Source of the DNA: Neofusicoccum parvum
Lineage: Eukaryota; Ascomycota; Dothideomycetes; Botryosphaeriales; Botryosphaeriaceae
Reading direction: 5' to 3'
Length of the DNA: 64,000 bases
Assembly (NCBI GenBank): GCA_020912385.1
Contig: CP087210.1
Span: 2,046,001-2,110,000, forward strand
The first letter of the stretch is position 1, and the number at the start of each line of letters is the position of its first letter. Below, piece after piece: positions 37,601 to 46,684 of this stretch. The notes beneath the pieces were generated by a model, which saw only the letters and a list, made by a program, of their open reading frames with translations, had not been told where the DNA came from and made no database searches. The position numbers were made by a program, and so were the translations under genes.

Positions 37601-38544
37601 CAAATGCTGAGCCGGTCGCGGGTGCAGGGTTGCTGGCGCCGCCAAACAAGCCACCGGTCGTGCCAGTAGTGCCAGATCCGAACGACGACGCGGGCTTGTT
37701 TTGCTGACCGAAAAGACCTCCACCAGTATTGCCGCCCCCGAAGCCGGTGCTCGCGGTATTCGCGCTTCCAAAGCCCCCCGACCCGAAGCCCGTGCCTCCT
37801 GAGGTAGCAGTACCGCCGCCTCCAAACAAGCTACCGCTAGTGGATGTGGTGGATGCGCCGAACGCGGGCTTTGCGCCACCGAAGGGTGAACTCGTGGTAT
37901 TGCTTCCGAAGCCTGGAGAATCAAGTGTTAGCAAAGGTCCATTACTTGATGTTGTATTAGTAGAGCCACTACGCGAGTTGTTCGCAGCTGTGCCACCGGT
38001 CCGCTTGGTCTGGGATGAATTCCACATGGCCGCGGTGGATGAAGATGGCAGGCGCGAAGTCGCAAGCAGGCGCGCAAGTTTGAGTAGGCCGGGCCCCAGA
38101 CACGCGCATTCACTCGCAGCCGAGACCCAAGGCGGTGACTCAAGACGCCGAAGCAGGTAGAAGAGCCCTGGAGTCCAGAAGCTGAGACGTACCTCCACCA
38201 GAACCGAAGCCGCCGCCGCCAGTGCTGCCTCCTCCGAAGATGCTGCCGCTGCCGGTATTGGAACCACCGAAGCCAGTGGAGCCAAAGCCTGGAAAGACGC
38301 AGAAAGGCAAATGTCAATGTCGGGGTGTCTGTGGTGTCGCGCTGCTGAAAAGTCGAGAGCTCCAGGGTCGATTCGCGTGAGGATCGGCCAAGGACAAAAC
38401 TGAACAAAAACGACAACTGTGCTTACCTCCACCTGTATTGTTGTTCGTCGAACCGAAACCGCCGAAGCCAGTGCTCTGCTGTTGCTGCTGCTGCTGGTTG
38501 TTGTTGGCGCCAAAGCCGCCTCCGAAACCACCGAAAGCCGACAT
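31605..38544 (-). CDS. NUP145: Nup98-Nup96 precursor nucleoporin (Nup145/Nup189 type)
   Basis: One gene for the FG nucleoporin Nup98 and the scaffold nucleoporin Nup96, separated by self-cleavage. Exons: 38544-38427, 38288-38193, 37912-34068, 33960-33931 (30 nt), 33877-33647, 33596-31605; phases agree, 2103 aa. N-terminal GLFG/FG repeats fill about residues 1-590, interrupted by a GLEBS/Gle2-binding segment near 210-240 (TITFQQPYQGFSLEELRLQD). The autoproteolytic domain has VGFRVGRMGVGEIQFEHPVD and ends HYTTYGL, so cleavage would fall between Tyr1077 and Thr1078. Nup96 begins there, with FDFEGDWAAQLQRTISPKK, HWPYQKRPKTGDD, AFHDTFKPTWAHDGTL and an alpha-solenoid to the end. The donor after GLEV is GTTTGA. 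The two halves (1077 and 1026 aa) fit the family. Gene symbol follows the yeast homologue. Confidence 0.93.
36297..36548 (-). repeat. 141-bp tandem coding duplication in GLFG region
   Basis: Two successive segments encode the same order GGGLFGAKPAGQTGGLFGG then ATNTNTNTGGGLFGG, with a period of 141 bp (47 codons). Differences are mainly at third codon positions, so the unit duplicated in frame and then drifted under selection for the FG spacing. Confidence 0.75.
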
Positions 38545-39754
38545 GGCGAGGGGATTTCAGTCGCTAGAGCGGCGCAAAGCTGTGTCGACGCAAATCGAGG
38601 GATGTCGGGTCACCGCGAGTGAGCGGAATCGCGCGTCACGTCGGGTGCAGGTCGAACGGGGTCGGAGCGTCGCGACGACGCGCCAGGAAAAGGGAAAAGC
38701 AACTGGCAAACGCGCAGGAAACGACAATGGGCCGCGTGAAACCGAAGGGCCGAAGGAAACACGAAACTCGACTCGTCACAAAGAATGGACGACGTCGAGG
38801 GGTTGGGGGTCGAGCTGCGCGCAACGGAGTGGGCAGAGGGCGATGGCGGACAGCTGTGGTGGTGAGGTTGGCTGGGCGGATATTTCGCGGTCAAGCAGCC
38901 GGCGCACGGACGCACGCCAGAGCACACGTGATGGATCGAGGAGCGGCCGCCGGCCTTCAGCACGAATGCATTGACGAATCAGTCTCGATTTCTCACTCGG
39001 ATGCACGCTATCCACTGTCGTCTGCCCTTGCTCTGCCTGATGCGCGAGAGGATGCGCTGGCAGCAGGCGGACGCTGGTTGCGCGCGTTATATGGGCGAGA
39101 CTCGGGCGGCAGGTCAGGCAGCATGGCCGCGGCAGCCTGCGCTCTCCTGCAGCTGCCTGCCACCAGCGGATCCGGCCTGCGCCCTGCTCGAGTCTGCCCG
39201 GCGTCTGCTCGCTCGCGTGGAGACACAGCCCACATGGTGACGCTCTTCCAAGCTTAGCCAGACAGCATCCCAGAGTCTGCGAGGCCGCTCACATGCAGCT
39301 TCTCTGCGCATGCCTGCGAGCTCGTGTTTACAGCGTCTGTGAATGCCAGACGCAACACAATACAGTGTTTAAGACGCGGCCTTCAGCGATCAAGGTAGCT
39401 TTCCCTGCCTGGCCTGAAGCAGCCACTTGCAATCGACTGCCCAACCTTGCCCCGCTGGAGCTATAGCAGCTCCCCGGCACCTGCTGCGCAGCACCCTTGC
39501 ATCAACACGCCATCCGCCGTGCCTAAGCGAGAGCAGAGACACGCGCCTGGGACGCGTCTTCCCAAGCGTCACTGTAGCGACAAAAGCACGCAGTCGCACC
39601 AGCCAAAGCCCACAAAGCCACCCGAGACCCCTTCTAACACGAGCCGAATCCCTACGACACCCGGTCCTTCGCTTGCGACAAGCCCTCACCCAGTGCCATC
39701 CTGGCTCACGTTCCACCCGCTCTCCGCCCCAAAGACAACAACAGTCGCCCGGAC
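38545..39754. promoter_or_regulatory. Divergent promoter, NUP98-NUP96 / CDC31
   Basis: 1.2 kb between two start codons. The CDC31-proximal part is C-rich, with many AC- and CC-rich words typical of a leader. Overlapping open frames of up to 212 aa have no recognisable domain, so I do not call a gene here. Confidence 0.4.
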
Positions 39755-40614
39755 ATGGCAACCACAACACCCTACCCCGGCCGCGGCTTCGGCTCGGGCA
39801 TGGCGAACAACCGCGCGGGCGCCGCCAGCGCCGGTCCCTCAAACACGTATGGCGGCGGGGCGACGCACCAGCAGCGAGAAGCGCAGCGCATCGAGCGTGA
39901 GCGGGCAGAACGTGCAGAGCGGGAACGGCTGGCCGACGCAGGGAAGGGCGAGGTAGCGGACCTGAGCGATGAGCAGAGGGAGGAGATCAACGAGGCCGTA
40001 CGTCCATCTCGCAAAGACAGCCGCATGAAAGCATTATTCTGGACCGAGAGGAGCTCATGTTGACAACCCCCCCAGTTCCAGCTCTTCGATCTCGACAAGG
40101 ACGGCTACATCGACTACCACGAGCTCAAAGTCTCCATGAAAGCCCTCGGCTTCGACCTGCCCAAGCAAGAAATCCTCAACATCCTACGAGTCAACGGGTG
40201 CGCTCAAACCCCCAATCCCCGATCCCGACCAACCCCCCACTGACACACCCCACTAGCATCCCAGCCAACACGATCAACTCCAAATCCAAAGCCCCGGCCT
40301 CCTCCGCCGCCGCCCCCGCCAACGCGCCCACCTTCACCGGCCCGACGCGCCTGCTCCTTCCCCTCCCGACCTTCCAGGCCATCATGGCGCACCGCATCCT
40401 GACACGCGACCCGCGCGACGAGGTGATGCGCGCGTTCGAACTGTTCGACGAGGGCGGCAAGGGCAAGATCACCCTGCAGGACCTGAGGCGCGTGGCTCGC
40501 GAGCTAGGCGAGGGCCTGCAAGAGGAGGAGCTGGCGGCCATGATCGAGGAGTTCGATCTGGATGGAGACGGCGCTATTGGAAGGGATGAGTTTGTGGGGA
40601 TATGCCTGACTTAA
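39755..40614 (+). CDS. CDC31: Centrin (Cdc31-like EF-hand protein)
   Basis: Calcium-binding centrin of the spindle pole body, in yeast also part of the TREX-2 mRNA export complex at nuclear pores. Exons 39755-39997, 40076-40197, 40257-40614 give 240 aa. A disordered, Arg/Glu-rich N-terminus (about 75 aa) precedes EF-hand 1 ([16 protein letters not shown], canonical loop). EF-hand 2 has lost its loop: an Ala/Pro/Ser-rich stretch stands between ILNILRVNG and [17 protein letters not shown]. Then come [22 protein letters not shown]-hand 3 with a degenerate loop ([12 protein letters not shown]), [17 protein letters not shown] and EF-hand 4 ([14 protein letters not shown], canonical). The block [11 protein letters not shown]...RRVARELGE is diagnostic of centrins rather than calmodulin. 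Head-to-head with NUP98-NUP96. Confidence 0.87.
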
Positions 40615-41062
40615 TTGCGAGTGGGGGACGCGAGGATTGGGTGGATGAGGGACTGGATGAATGCATATGCGGTTATGGCGAGGTTGGCTTTGAATACCCG
40701 TTTGGGGCGCGGCTGATGTGGAAGGCTGCTGTTCTACATTGCACTTTGGAGGCGTTTGTTTTGGGTGGGCGTTGTGTAGCAGGGCCGGGGAATGAAAACA
40801 AAGATCATAATAGTTCACGAGGTAGGGGTTACGACGAGCAGAGCAGTCCAAATGCAAGCTTCGACAATATGTACAAACTCGCACTGAAAAAAAAAAAGTT
40901 AAACTTGCTAAACCTAACACAAGGAAAAATATAGGGTGTCATTGTTACAGCCCGAACGCTCTGCTAGCATACCATCCCGCCACTTGATTTCCTTCTCGTC
41001 TACCATTTACTTTTCCAAGCGTTCCGCTCTCGTCAAGCCTCTCATGATCGAGTATCTGTAAT
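40615..41062. other. Convergent intergenic region CDC31 / complex I 51 kDa
   Basis: 450 bp with an A-rich stretch (40888-40899) and AT-rich 3' UTR sequence. No other feature seen. Confidence 0.4.
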
Positions 41063-42653
41063 TTACTGTCCAGGAGCAATGAGCTGGCCCTTCTTCGAAG
41101 CATCATGTGCCCAACCACCAGCCAATGCCTCACCACCGTTCTGCTGCGCAAAGTCCTTTATTCTGGCCTCCAGCTCGGGTCTGAAGTGACGAATGAGGCC
41201 CTGGATGGGCCATGCGAAAGCCTCGCCAAGAGCACAGATGGTGTGGCCCTCGACCTGCTTGGTGAGCTCCTGGAGCATGTCGATCTCGCGAGCGCGAGCC
41301 TGTCCCTTCTCGAAACGGTGCATGATCTGCTCCGTCCACTTGGAACCCTCGCGGCAAGGTGTGCACTGACCGCAGGACTCGTGCTTGTAGAACTTGCTGA
41401 GACGGGAGATGGCGCGGACAACGTCTGTGGACTGGTCCATGACGATGACGGCAGCCGTACCAAGACCAGATTGCGAGTCCTTCAGCGCGTCAAAGTCCAT
41501 GAGCTGGTCGTCGCAAACGCTCTTAGGGAGAATGGGAGTCGAAGAACCACCGGGAATGACGGCCTTGAGGTTATCCCAACCACCACGAACACCACCACAG
41601 TGCTTGTCGATCAACTCGCGCAGCGGGATCGACATCTCTTCCTCGACAGTGCAGGGGTTGTTGACATGGCCAGAGATACAGAAGAGCTTGGTGCCAGCGT
41701 TGCGCTCACGACCGAAACCAGCGAACCAGTCACCACCGCGGCGGCAGATGGTAGGGGCGACGGCGACAGTCTCGACATTGGTGACGGTGGAAGGGCAACC
41801 GAAAAGACCGACGGCAGCGGGGAACGGAGGCTTCAATCTGGGCTTGCCGGGCTTGCCCTCGAGAGACTCGATAAGAGAGGTTTCCTCACCGCAGACGTAC
41901 GCACCCATACCACGGTGGACGTAGACGTCGAAGTCGTAGCCGGAGCCGCAAGCGTTCTTGCCAATCAGGCCGGCCTGGTAAGCCTCCTGGATGGCGCGCT
42001 GGAGAACGGTAGCCTCATGGTAGAATTCACCACGAATGTAGATGTAGGCGGCGGTCGCGTTCATGGCACGGCCGGCGACCAAACAACCCTCAATGAGCTT
42101 GTGGGGATCCTTGCGCATAATCTCACGATCTTTGCAGGTACCGGGCTCGCCCTCGTCGGCGTTGACGACGAGGTAGCGGGGCTTGGTGTCCTTGTCCCAG
42201 TCCTTGAAGTTCATGAAAGACCACTTCAAGCCCGAGGGGAAACCGGCACCGCCGCGACCGCGCAGACCGGAGGCCTTGATCTCGGAAATGATCTGTAGGC
42301 CGCAGCCATCAGCAACTGTCCATTGAGGCGTAGGCCAGCCATTGGGGATGATAACGCACCCAGTCATGACCCTTCAAGATAATCTCCTTGGTCTTGTGCC
42401 AGTCGCCGTACTTCATGGCGCTCTTGAGGTCGGCGCCATGGTGGCTGTACAGGTTCTGGAAGATGCGGTCCTGGTCCTTGAGGCCGCCGTGGCGGTGGAC
42501 GGGGGTGTCCTGGACGGTTGCGAGGTTCCTGCGCTGCTGGCGGCGGGCGGACGCGGTCGTGGCGGAGAGGCGAGCGGCGGCGGAAGCGGAGGGCAGCACG
42601 CGGTGCGAGGCGGCGGCGAGGGCCTGGGTAGCGGGGGCGTGCCGAGCAATCAT
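41063..42653 (-). CDS. NADH:ubiquinone oxidoreductase 51 kDa subunit (NDUFV1)
   Basis: Flavoprotein of respiratory complex I that binds NADH, FMN and cluster N3 in the mitochondrial matrix arm. Exons 42653-42360 and 42292-41063 (donor GTGCGT, acceptor TACAG) give 507 aa. The first 45 residues are Ala/Arg/Ser-rich without acids, a mitochondrial presequence. Then come [39 protein letters not shown] (NADH/FMN loop), [49 protein letters not shown] and [12 protein letters not shown] with the distal Cys in [13 protein letters not shown] (4Fe-4S ligands). Length and all ligands are normal. Confidence 0.96.
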
Positions 42654-43916
42654 GGCGTTGGAGGGGTGTTTGCTCGATGCAAGCGGTTGCTGTGGGAGCC
42701 CGCGGGCGGGTGGAGTGGAGATGTGCGATGCTGGAGCGGGTCGAGGTTGGCAGGCAAAGCACGGCCGAGGGTTGAGATGCGCTTCGTAAGAGGACTAGTG
42801 GCGCCTCTCATTGGCCGATGCGCTTCACCACATCATAGACCACTGCATCGCCGCCTCGTCCTCCTCCGCCCGCCGCTAAGAGCCTCGCCCAAGTCATCTG
42901 CCCGCCCGCCACGGCTGTCTCGCGACGGCACCCGACCTCTTCCGCCGCGCACGCTGCCCTTCGACACGGCCGTCCGAACTTTCACCGCCGTCAGATTATT
43001 CAGCCAACGCCCATTGGAGGACCCGTTTCGGGCCATTCACCTGCGCCCATAATCAGACACGTCTGGACTTCGGCTAAGGAGCTTCGCCTCTCTTGACTGA
43101 ACTTGTTCGAATCGCCATATATCGCGTTGCCGTTATCCTGAGTTCATTGTTGTTCGAATCTTAACGCCCCCCCTCAGCATTTTCGACTACGTATTTCCAT
43201 GTTCCACACCGCACCAAGATGTTCGTTTGAAAATATTTGCAGGGTCGTTTCGAGAGTGTTTGTTTATCGAAGGCGTCAGTTCTTCGATGATTTCCCGAGC
43301 GGCTGGGTGTCTCTAATATGTACGCGCGCCAGTTGTGCCGAAATCGGAACCATGTGCTCATCATCGACTCCACTCCACCAAGGGACATATCTCTCTGAGC
43401 ACAAAAAATTGGACCGGGTATCCAGACTCAATGAAATAGTTTCGCGCATTTCCTCCATCGGCCTGGTTTATCTAGAGTTGCTTTGAAGTGGAGCATGATC
43501 ATCTCAATCTCATGAGCATACAAACCCCCCCATTGACGTCAGACAGACATGTACTTTCCTGTTCGCGGCAATACAGTTACAGTAATTCACTTATTTTTTT
43601 TTTCCTTTTCTTTTTGGGAGTGATCGTTCTACTTTTGTAGACGATCTGGCTGTTCATTCGCATAATCTCATAGGAATAGATCTTATTTTACTATTCGCCT
43701 ATACATCCCATGGTCCGTGTAGATGCAGTAGGAGCGACCATATTCTTGCTTCGAAAGGCAATTTAGAGTCACACGGGGGCCAAAAAATGAGGTACAAGAG
43801 CACTTCCGCTCTCTATTTCCCCTGCTCTCCTCTTCACCATCCAAACGCTTCAACTTCTGTGCTGCTCACCTGGTCATGTCGATCTAATCTAGTCACCACG
43901 CCACAATCTACTCATC
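42654..43916. other. Intergenic divergent region
   Basis: 1.26 kb between the complex I gene and the unrecognised gene. The left third is CG-rich promoter; the right two thirds is AT-richer, with a T-rich run near 43589-43610. No supported gene, tRNA or element copy. Confidence 0.4.
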
Positions 43917-46031
43917 ATGGTGGATGAAAATCAGACACAAATCGCTGTGGCCCAGCTGCCGGCTGAAGATCACGGCTCACTCTACCAGACCGTACCACAA
44001 CCCTCAGAAACGACGAGGGCCGGGATGCATCCTCCGAATCTTACTTCACCCACAGCGACAGCACCAAGCTCTTCTAGTCACAAGCCAGTGAAGAATACTC
44101 CTTCACCTTCTACGACTTCATCTAAGAAGCAGATGTCGTCAACATCAGCAAAAAAGAATCAACCAGCCAAACAGGCTGCAAAAGCGGGCCCAGCTACTCA
44201 CCCGAAGTCGAGGAAGTCCAAGCCCAAACCACCAGCTCCAACGCCACACGCCGTCCAGAAGCCATCAATCGGCAAGCCCAACCCCAGGTCAGGACCTTCT
44301 TCCCAACAGAAGCCAGCCAAACCTCCGAAGACGAACCCTATGGCTTCAAAGTCGTCATCCTCAAAGACCGCTGCTCCGAAGTGCCGTAAGCCTAAGGCAA
44401 AACAAACGCTACATGATCCGGCTCCTTCGTACCCAACAGGCCCAACCCTTTCGGATGGCAAAGTCGAGCGCTTGATTTGGCAGCTATCGGACGGGAATGG
44501 CGACCCAACTCCGGAAATACTTGAGAAGACAAGATTAAAGAAGACGGGACACCCAACATGGAAGCTCTTCACAGGACGCAATGTCACCAAGGTGCCGACT
44601 CCTACCAATCCACCTCGATTCGTCTACCTGGACGACAAGGCGGCGTGGGACATCTCGTGCTCCAAGAATTGGAATGTGCACGAGAAGCATCGGTTCTGGC
44701 CGTTCGACTTTACTCCGCAGGGGAAAATTAGTCTCACTCGGCCGAATAGAGGACGGCCGGCTTACGAGGCCGATGGGCGGACCTATGCTTCGATGAAGAG
44801 GAGGAAAGGTGAGCGATACTGGCTCCATGGCTGCCACCCTCCTCCAAAGGCTGGAGAACCCGGTGCATCAGCTGTCACATCCAGCACTACCGCTGATATT
44901 GCTAAGAGCAGCAAATGCGCTGCACCTGCGGAGGAGCCGCTGCCTCAGGTGTCCGCCCAACCCACGACAAATACAACATCGACTGAGAGCAGTGCGGCTG
45001 TACAACCGACCAGCAACGTCGAGCATGGTTCTCTACCTGAAGCTGCGCAGTCTAACTATGGCACTTTGACTTCTGAAGTGGAGGCTCCCACTGCAATTGC
45101 ACCTGAAATTCCAAGATTACCAACGCCAAATACTGCCGGATCCCTTCTCGAGGAGCTTTCTACAGATGTTCCTGAGCCAATCAACCCAACCCCTCCGCCT
45201 TCTTTACCAAATGAGCTTATCTCTACCACGTTATCTTCCCATAATGAGCGTGCAACTGCACTTTCTGGGCCGTCTCAGGTGCTTCGGCCTCTCCCAGCTA
45301 ATGAACCACTCCCGGAGGTCACCGTATTTCCCACCTCGCATCCGGAAGCTGCTTCTTCGCACCCTCCACGTCGAGATGACACAAATTCGCCACCCGCTAC
45401 ACGCCTCACGGTAACTACTTCGCCCACCGCACGCCCTAACAGCACTGTCTCCACTTCTTCAACCCCATCAATCGCCCACACAAAGCGCTCAAGCTCCCCA
45501 ACGGAACTCTCCTTGCCCATTCCAAAGCGGCAACGCAAGATCCTAACTCCAGCCAATATCCCAGCCGCAGTCCATACCCAAGATAACCAGTTCGTCCAGG
45601 TCCACAAGATGCTGCAGGCTTCTCTGAACCGAGAAAGGAAGAAGGACAGCGAGATTGCAAGTCTACGGCAGCAATTGGCGGTCGAGCAAGCAACAAACGT
45701 CAACAGCGGCCGCCTGCTCGAAGCTTCTGAGAAGAAAGGGGCTGCTTTCAGGGCGTTGGCACAGAAGCTGTACGCTCGTGCGGTCGACCAGCAGAGTGCC
45801 CTTGTAGACAGGCACAAGGCGACTCTAGGGCTTCTGAGTGATGTAAATGCGCTGAAGGCGGCGGCGGAGAGGGCTGCCATCACCACAAGAAGAGAGCTGC
45901 AGCCAATGGAGGCGCTGGCTAAGGATGTGGACGGGGTTTTGGACAGGGTGGAGGAGAGCATGAAGGATCAGGGGCTGGGAAGAGAGTTTGATCTGTTCGC
46001 GGAGGAGGCCATGCTTTTGCCGGAAGACTGA
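43917..46031 (+). CDS. Unrecognised 704-aa protein with aromatic core and coiled-coil end
   Basis: I do not recognise this gene. It is one long open frame without intron. Residues 1-170 are Ser/Thr/Pro/Lys-rich and disordered. A compact aromatic-rich block (about 180-310) follows: VERLIWQLSDGNGDPTPEIL, HPTWKLFTGRN, RFVYLDDKAAWDISCSKNWN, HRFWPFDFTPQGKISLTRPN and GERYWLHGCHPPP. Another disordered Thr/Pro/Ser stretch runs to about 540, with a basic motif PIPKRQRK. The last 140 residues form a charged coiled coil (NRERKKDSEIASLRQQLAVE). The layout suggests a nuclear scaffold or chromatin-associated protein, but this is inference. Two palindromic elements lie 300-550 bp downstream, and there are no conserved neighbours in its role, so a lineage-restricted gene is likely. 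Confidence 0.75.
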   Translation: MVDENQTQIAVAQLPAEDHGSLYQTVPQPSETTRAGMHPPNLTSPTATAPSSSSHKPVKNTPSPSTTSSKKQMSSTSAKKNQPAKQAAKAGPATHPKSRKSKPKPPAPTPHAVQKPSIGKPNPRSGPSSQQKPAKPPKTNPMASKSSSSKTAAPKCRKPKAKQTLHDPAPSYPTGPTLSDGKVERLIWQLSDGNGDPTPEILEKTRLKKTGHPTWKLFTGRNVTKVPTPTNPPRFVYLDDKAAWDISCSKNWNVHEKHRFWPFDFTPQGKISLTRPNRGRPAYEADGRTYASMKRRKGERYWLHGCHPPPKAGEPGASAVTSSTTADIAKSSKCAAPAEEPLPQVSAQPTTNTTSTESSAAVQPTSNVEHGSLPEAAQSNYGTLTSEVEAPTAIAPEIPRLPTPNTAGSLLEELSTDVPEPINPTPPPSLPNELISTTLSSHNERATALSGPSQVLRPLPANEPLPEVTVFPTSHPEAASSHPPRRDDTNSPPATRLTVTTSPTARPNSTVSTSSTPSIAHTKRSSSPTELSLPIPKRQRKILTPANIPAAVHTQDNQFVQVHKMLQASLNRERKKDSEIASLRQQLAVEQATNVNSGRLLEASEKKGAAFRALAQKLYARAVDQQSALVDRHKATLGLLSDVNALKAAAERAAITTRRELQPMEALAKDVDGVLDRVEESMKDQGLGREFDLFAEEAMLLPED

Positions 46032-46341
46032 ATAAGGGTTGGCAAGAGGTGAGGTAAGGCATGATTGCTCATCAGAGCAAGGAAGCCAAATTTCAGGGTT
46101 CAGGCGTTAGTTGGCGTTCTGGCCCGGGAGAAAAAGTTGAGCAGCACGGCAACAACTCTTCCTTTTTGATTTTGAATCAAATTGCCACCTTCATGGGATA
46201 TATTAGTACATAGACACCAGATTGACTAGACAAATAGTAACAACCAGCAGAATTCATACCGTTATAAGAGAAAAAGAAATTGCTCTCAGCCTGCCGCAGC
46301 TCGGCGTAGAAGCGTCTTCCTGATCCTAGACCCAGCTATAG

Positions 46342-46418
46342 GGAGTTGAAGAACTCGTCCGGACGCAAATACCACAACATTAGAGTGACATTCTTATCCG
46401 GACGAACTCTTCAACTCC
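46342..46418. mobile_element. MITE-like palindromic element, copy D (variant)
   Basis: Left arm 46342-46365 and right arm 46395-46418 pair at about 20 of 24 positions around a 29-bp loop. Each arm reads GGAGTTGAAGA then a GTCCGGA/ATCCGGA core, a variant of the GTTGAAGCATTC...TCCGGA arm of copy C. Confidence 0.6.
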
Positions 46419-46485
46419 AGACGCCTCTGTGTTAAGGCCAAACTGTCAGAACGAACTTCGCTCGTTTGCATGATGCACTTCTCGT

Positions 46486-46565
46486 GGGTAGTTGAAGCAT
46501 TCATCCGGATGAATATGGCACGAAACAACAGCGTCTTTCTCATCCGGATGAATGCTTCAACTCCT
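46486..46565. mobile_element. MITE-like palindromic element, copy C
   Basis: A perfect 23-bp inverted repeat, 46490-46512 against 46540-46562, separated by 27 bp. Each arm starts AGTTGAAGCATTC and ends in the self-palindrome TCATCCGGATGA. Weaker complementarity continues outward (TGCA/TGCAC words at about 46467-46480 and 46608-46625), suggesting that the full element is about 160 bp. Confidence 0.7.
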
Positions 46566-46684
46566 CATAGCTATATAGTGGGCAGCATAGCGCAAAAACC
46601 AGCGACGGGAGTGCAATGTTGCAGGACACGCATCGACTCGAACGCAATCATGATCATTACCCCTATCTACATCCACACCACGTC

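Larger units (their letters stand above)
46032..46684. other. Intergenic region with two palindromic elements
   Basis: 650 bp between the unrecognised gene and the GH78 stop; it holds element copies D and C. The rest is AT-rich with no gene. Confidence 0.5.

Noticed and set aside
38619..39257. 212-aa open frame in the NUP98/CDC31 divergent promoter
   Set aside because: Arg/Ala-rich chance frame in GC-rich DNA with competing frames and no domain.
46342..46565. CRISPR-like array of repeats
   Set aside because: Repeats are inverted arms with unequal spacing and diverged sequence in a eukaryotic genome; a MITE explanation fits.
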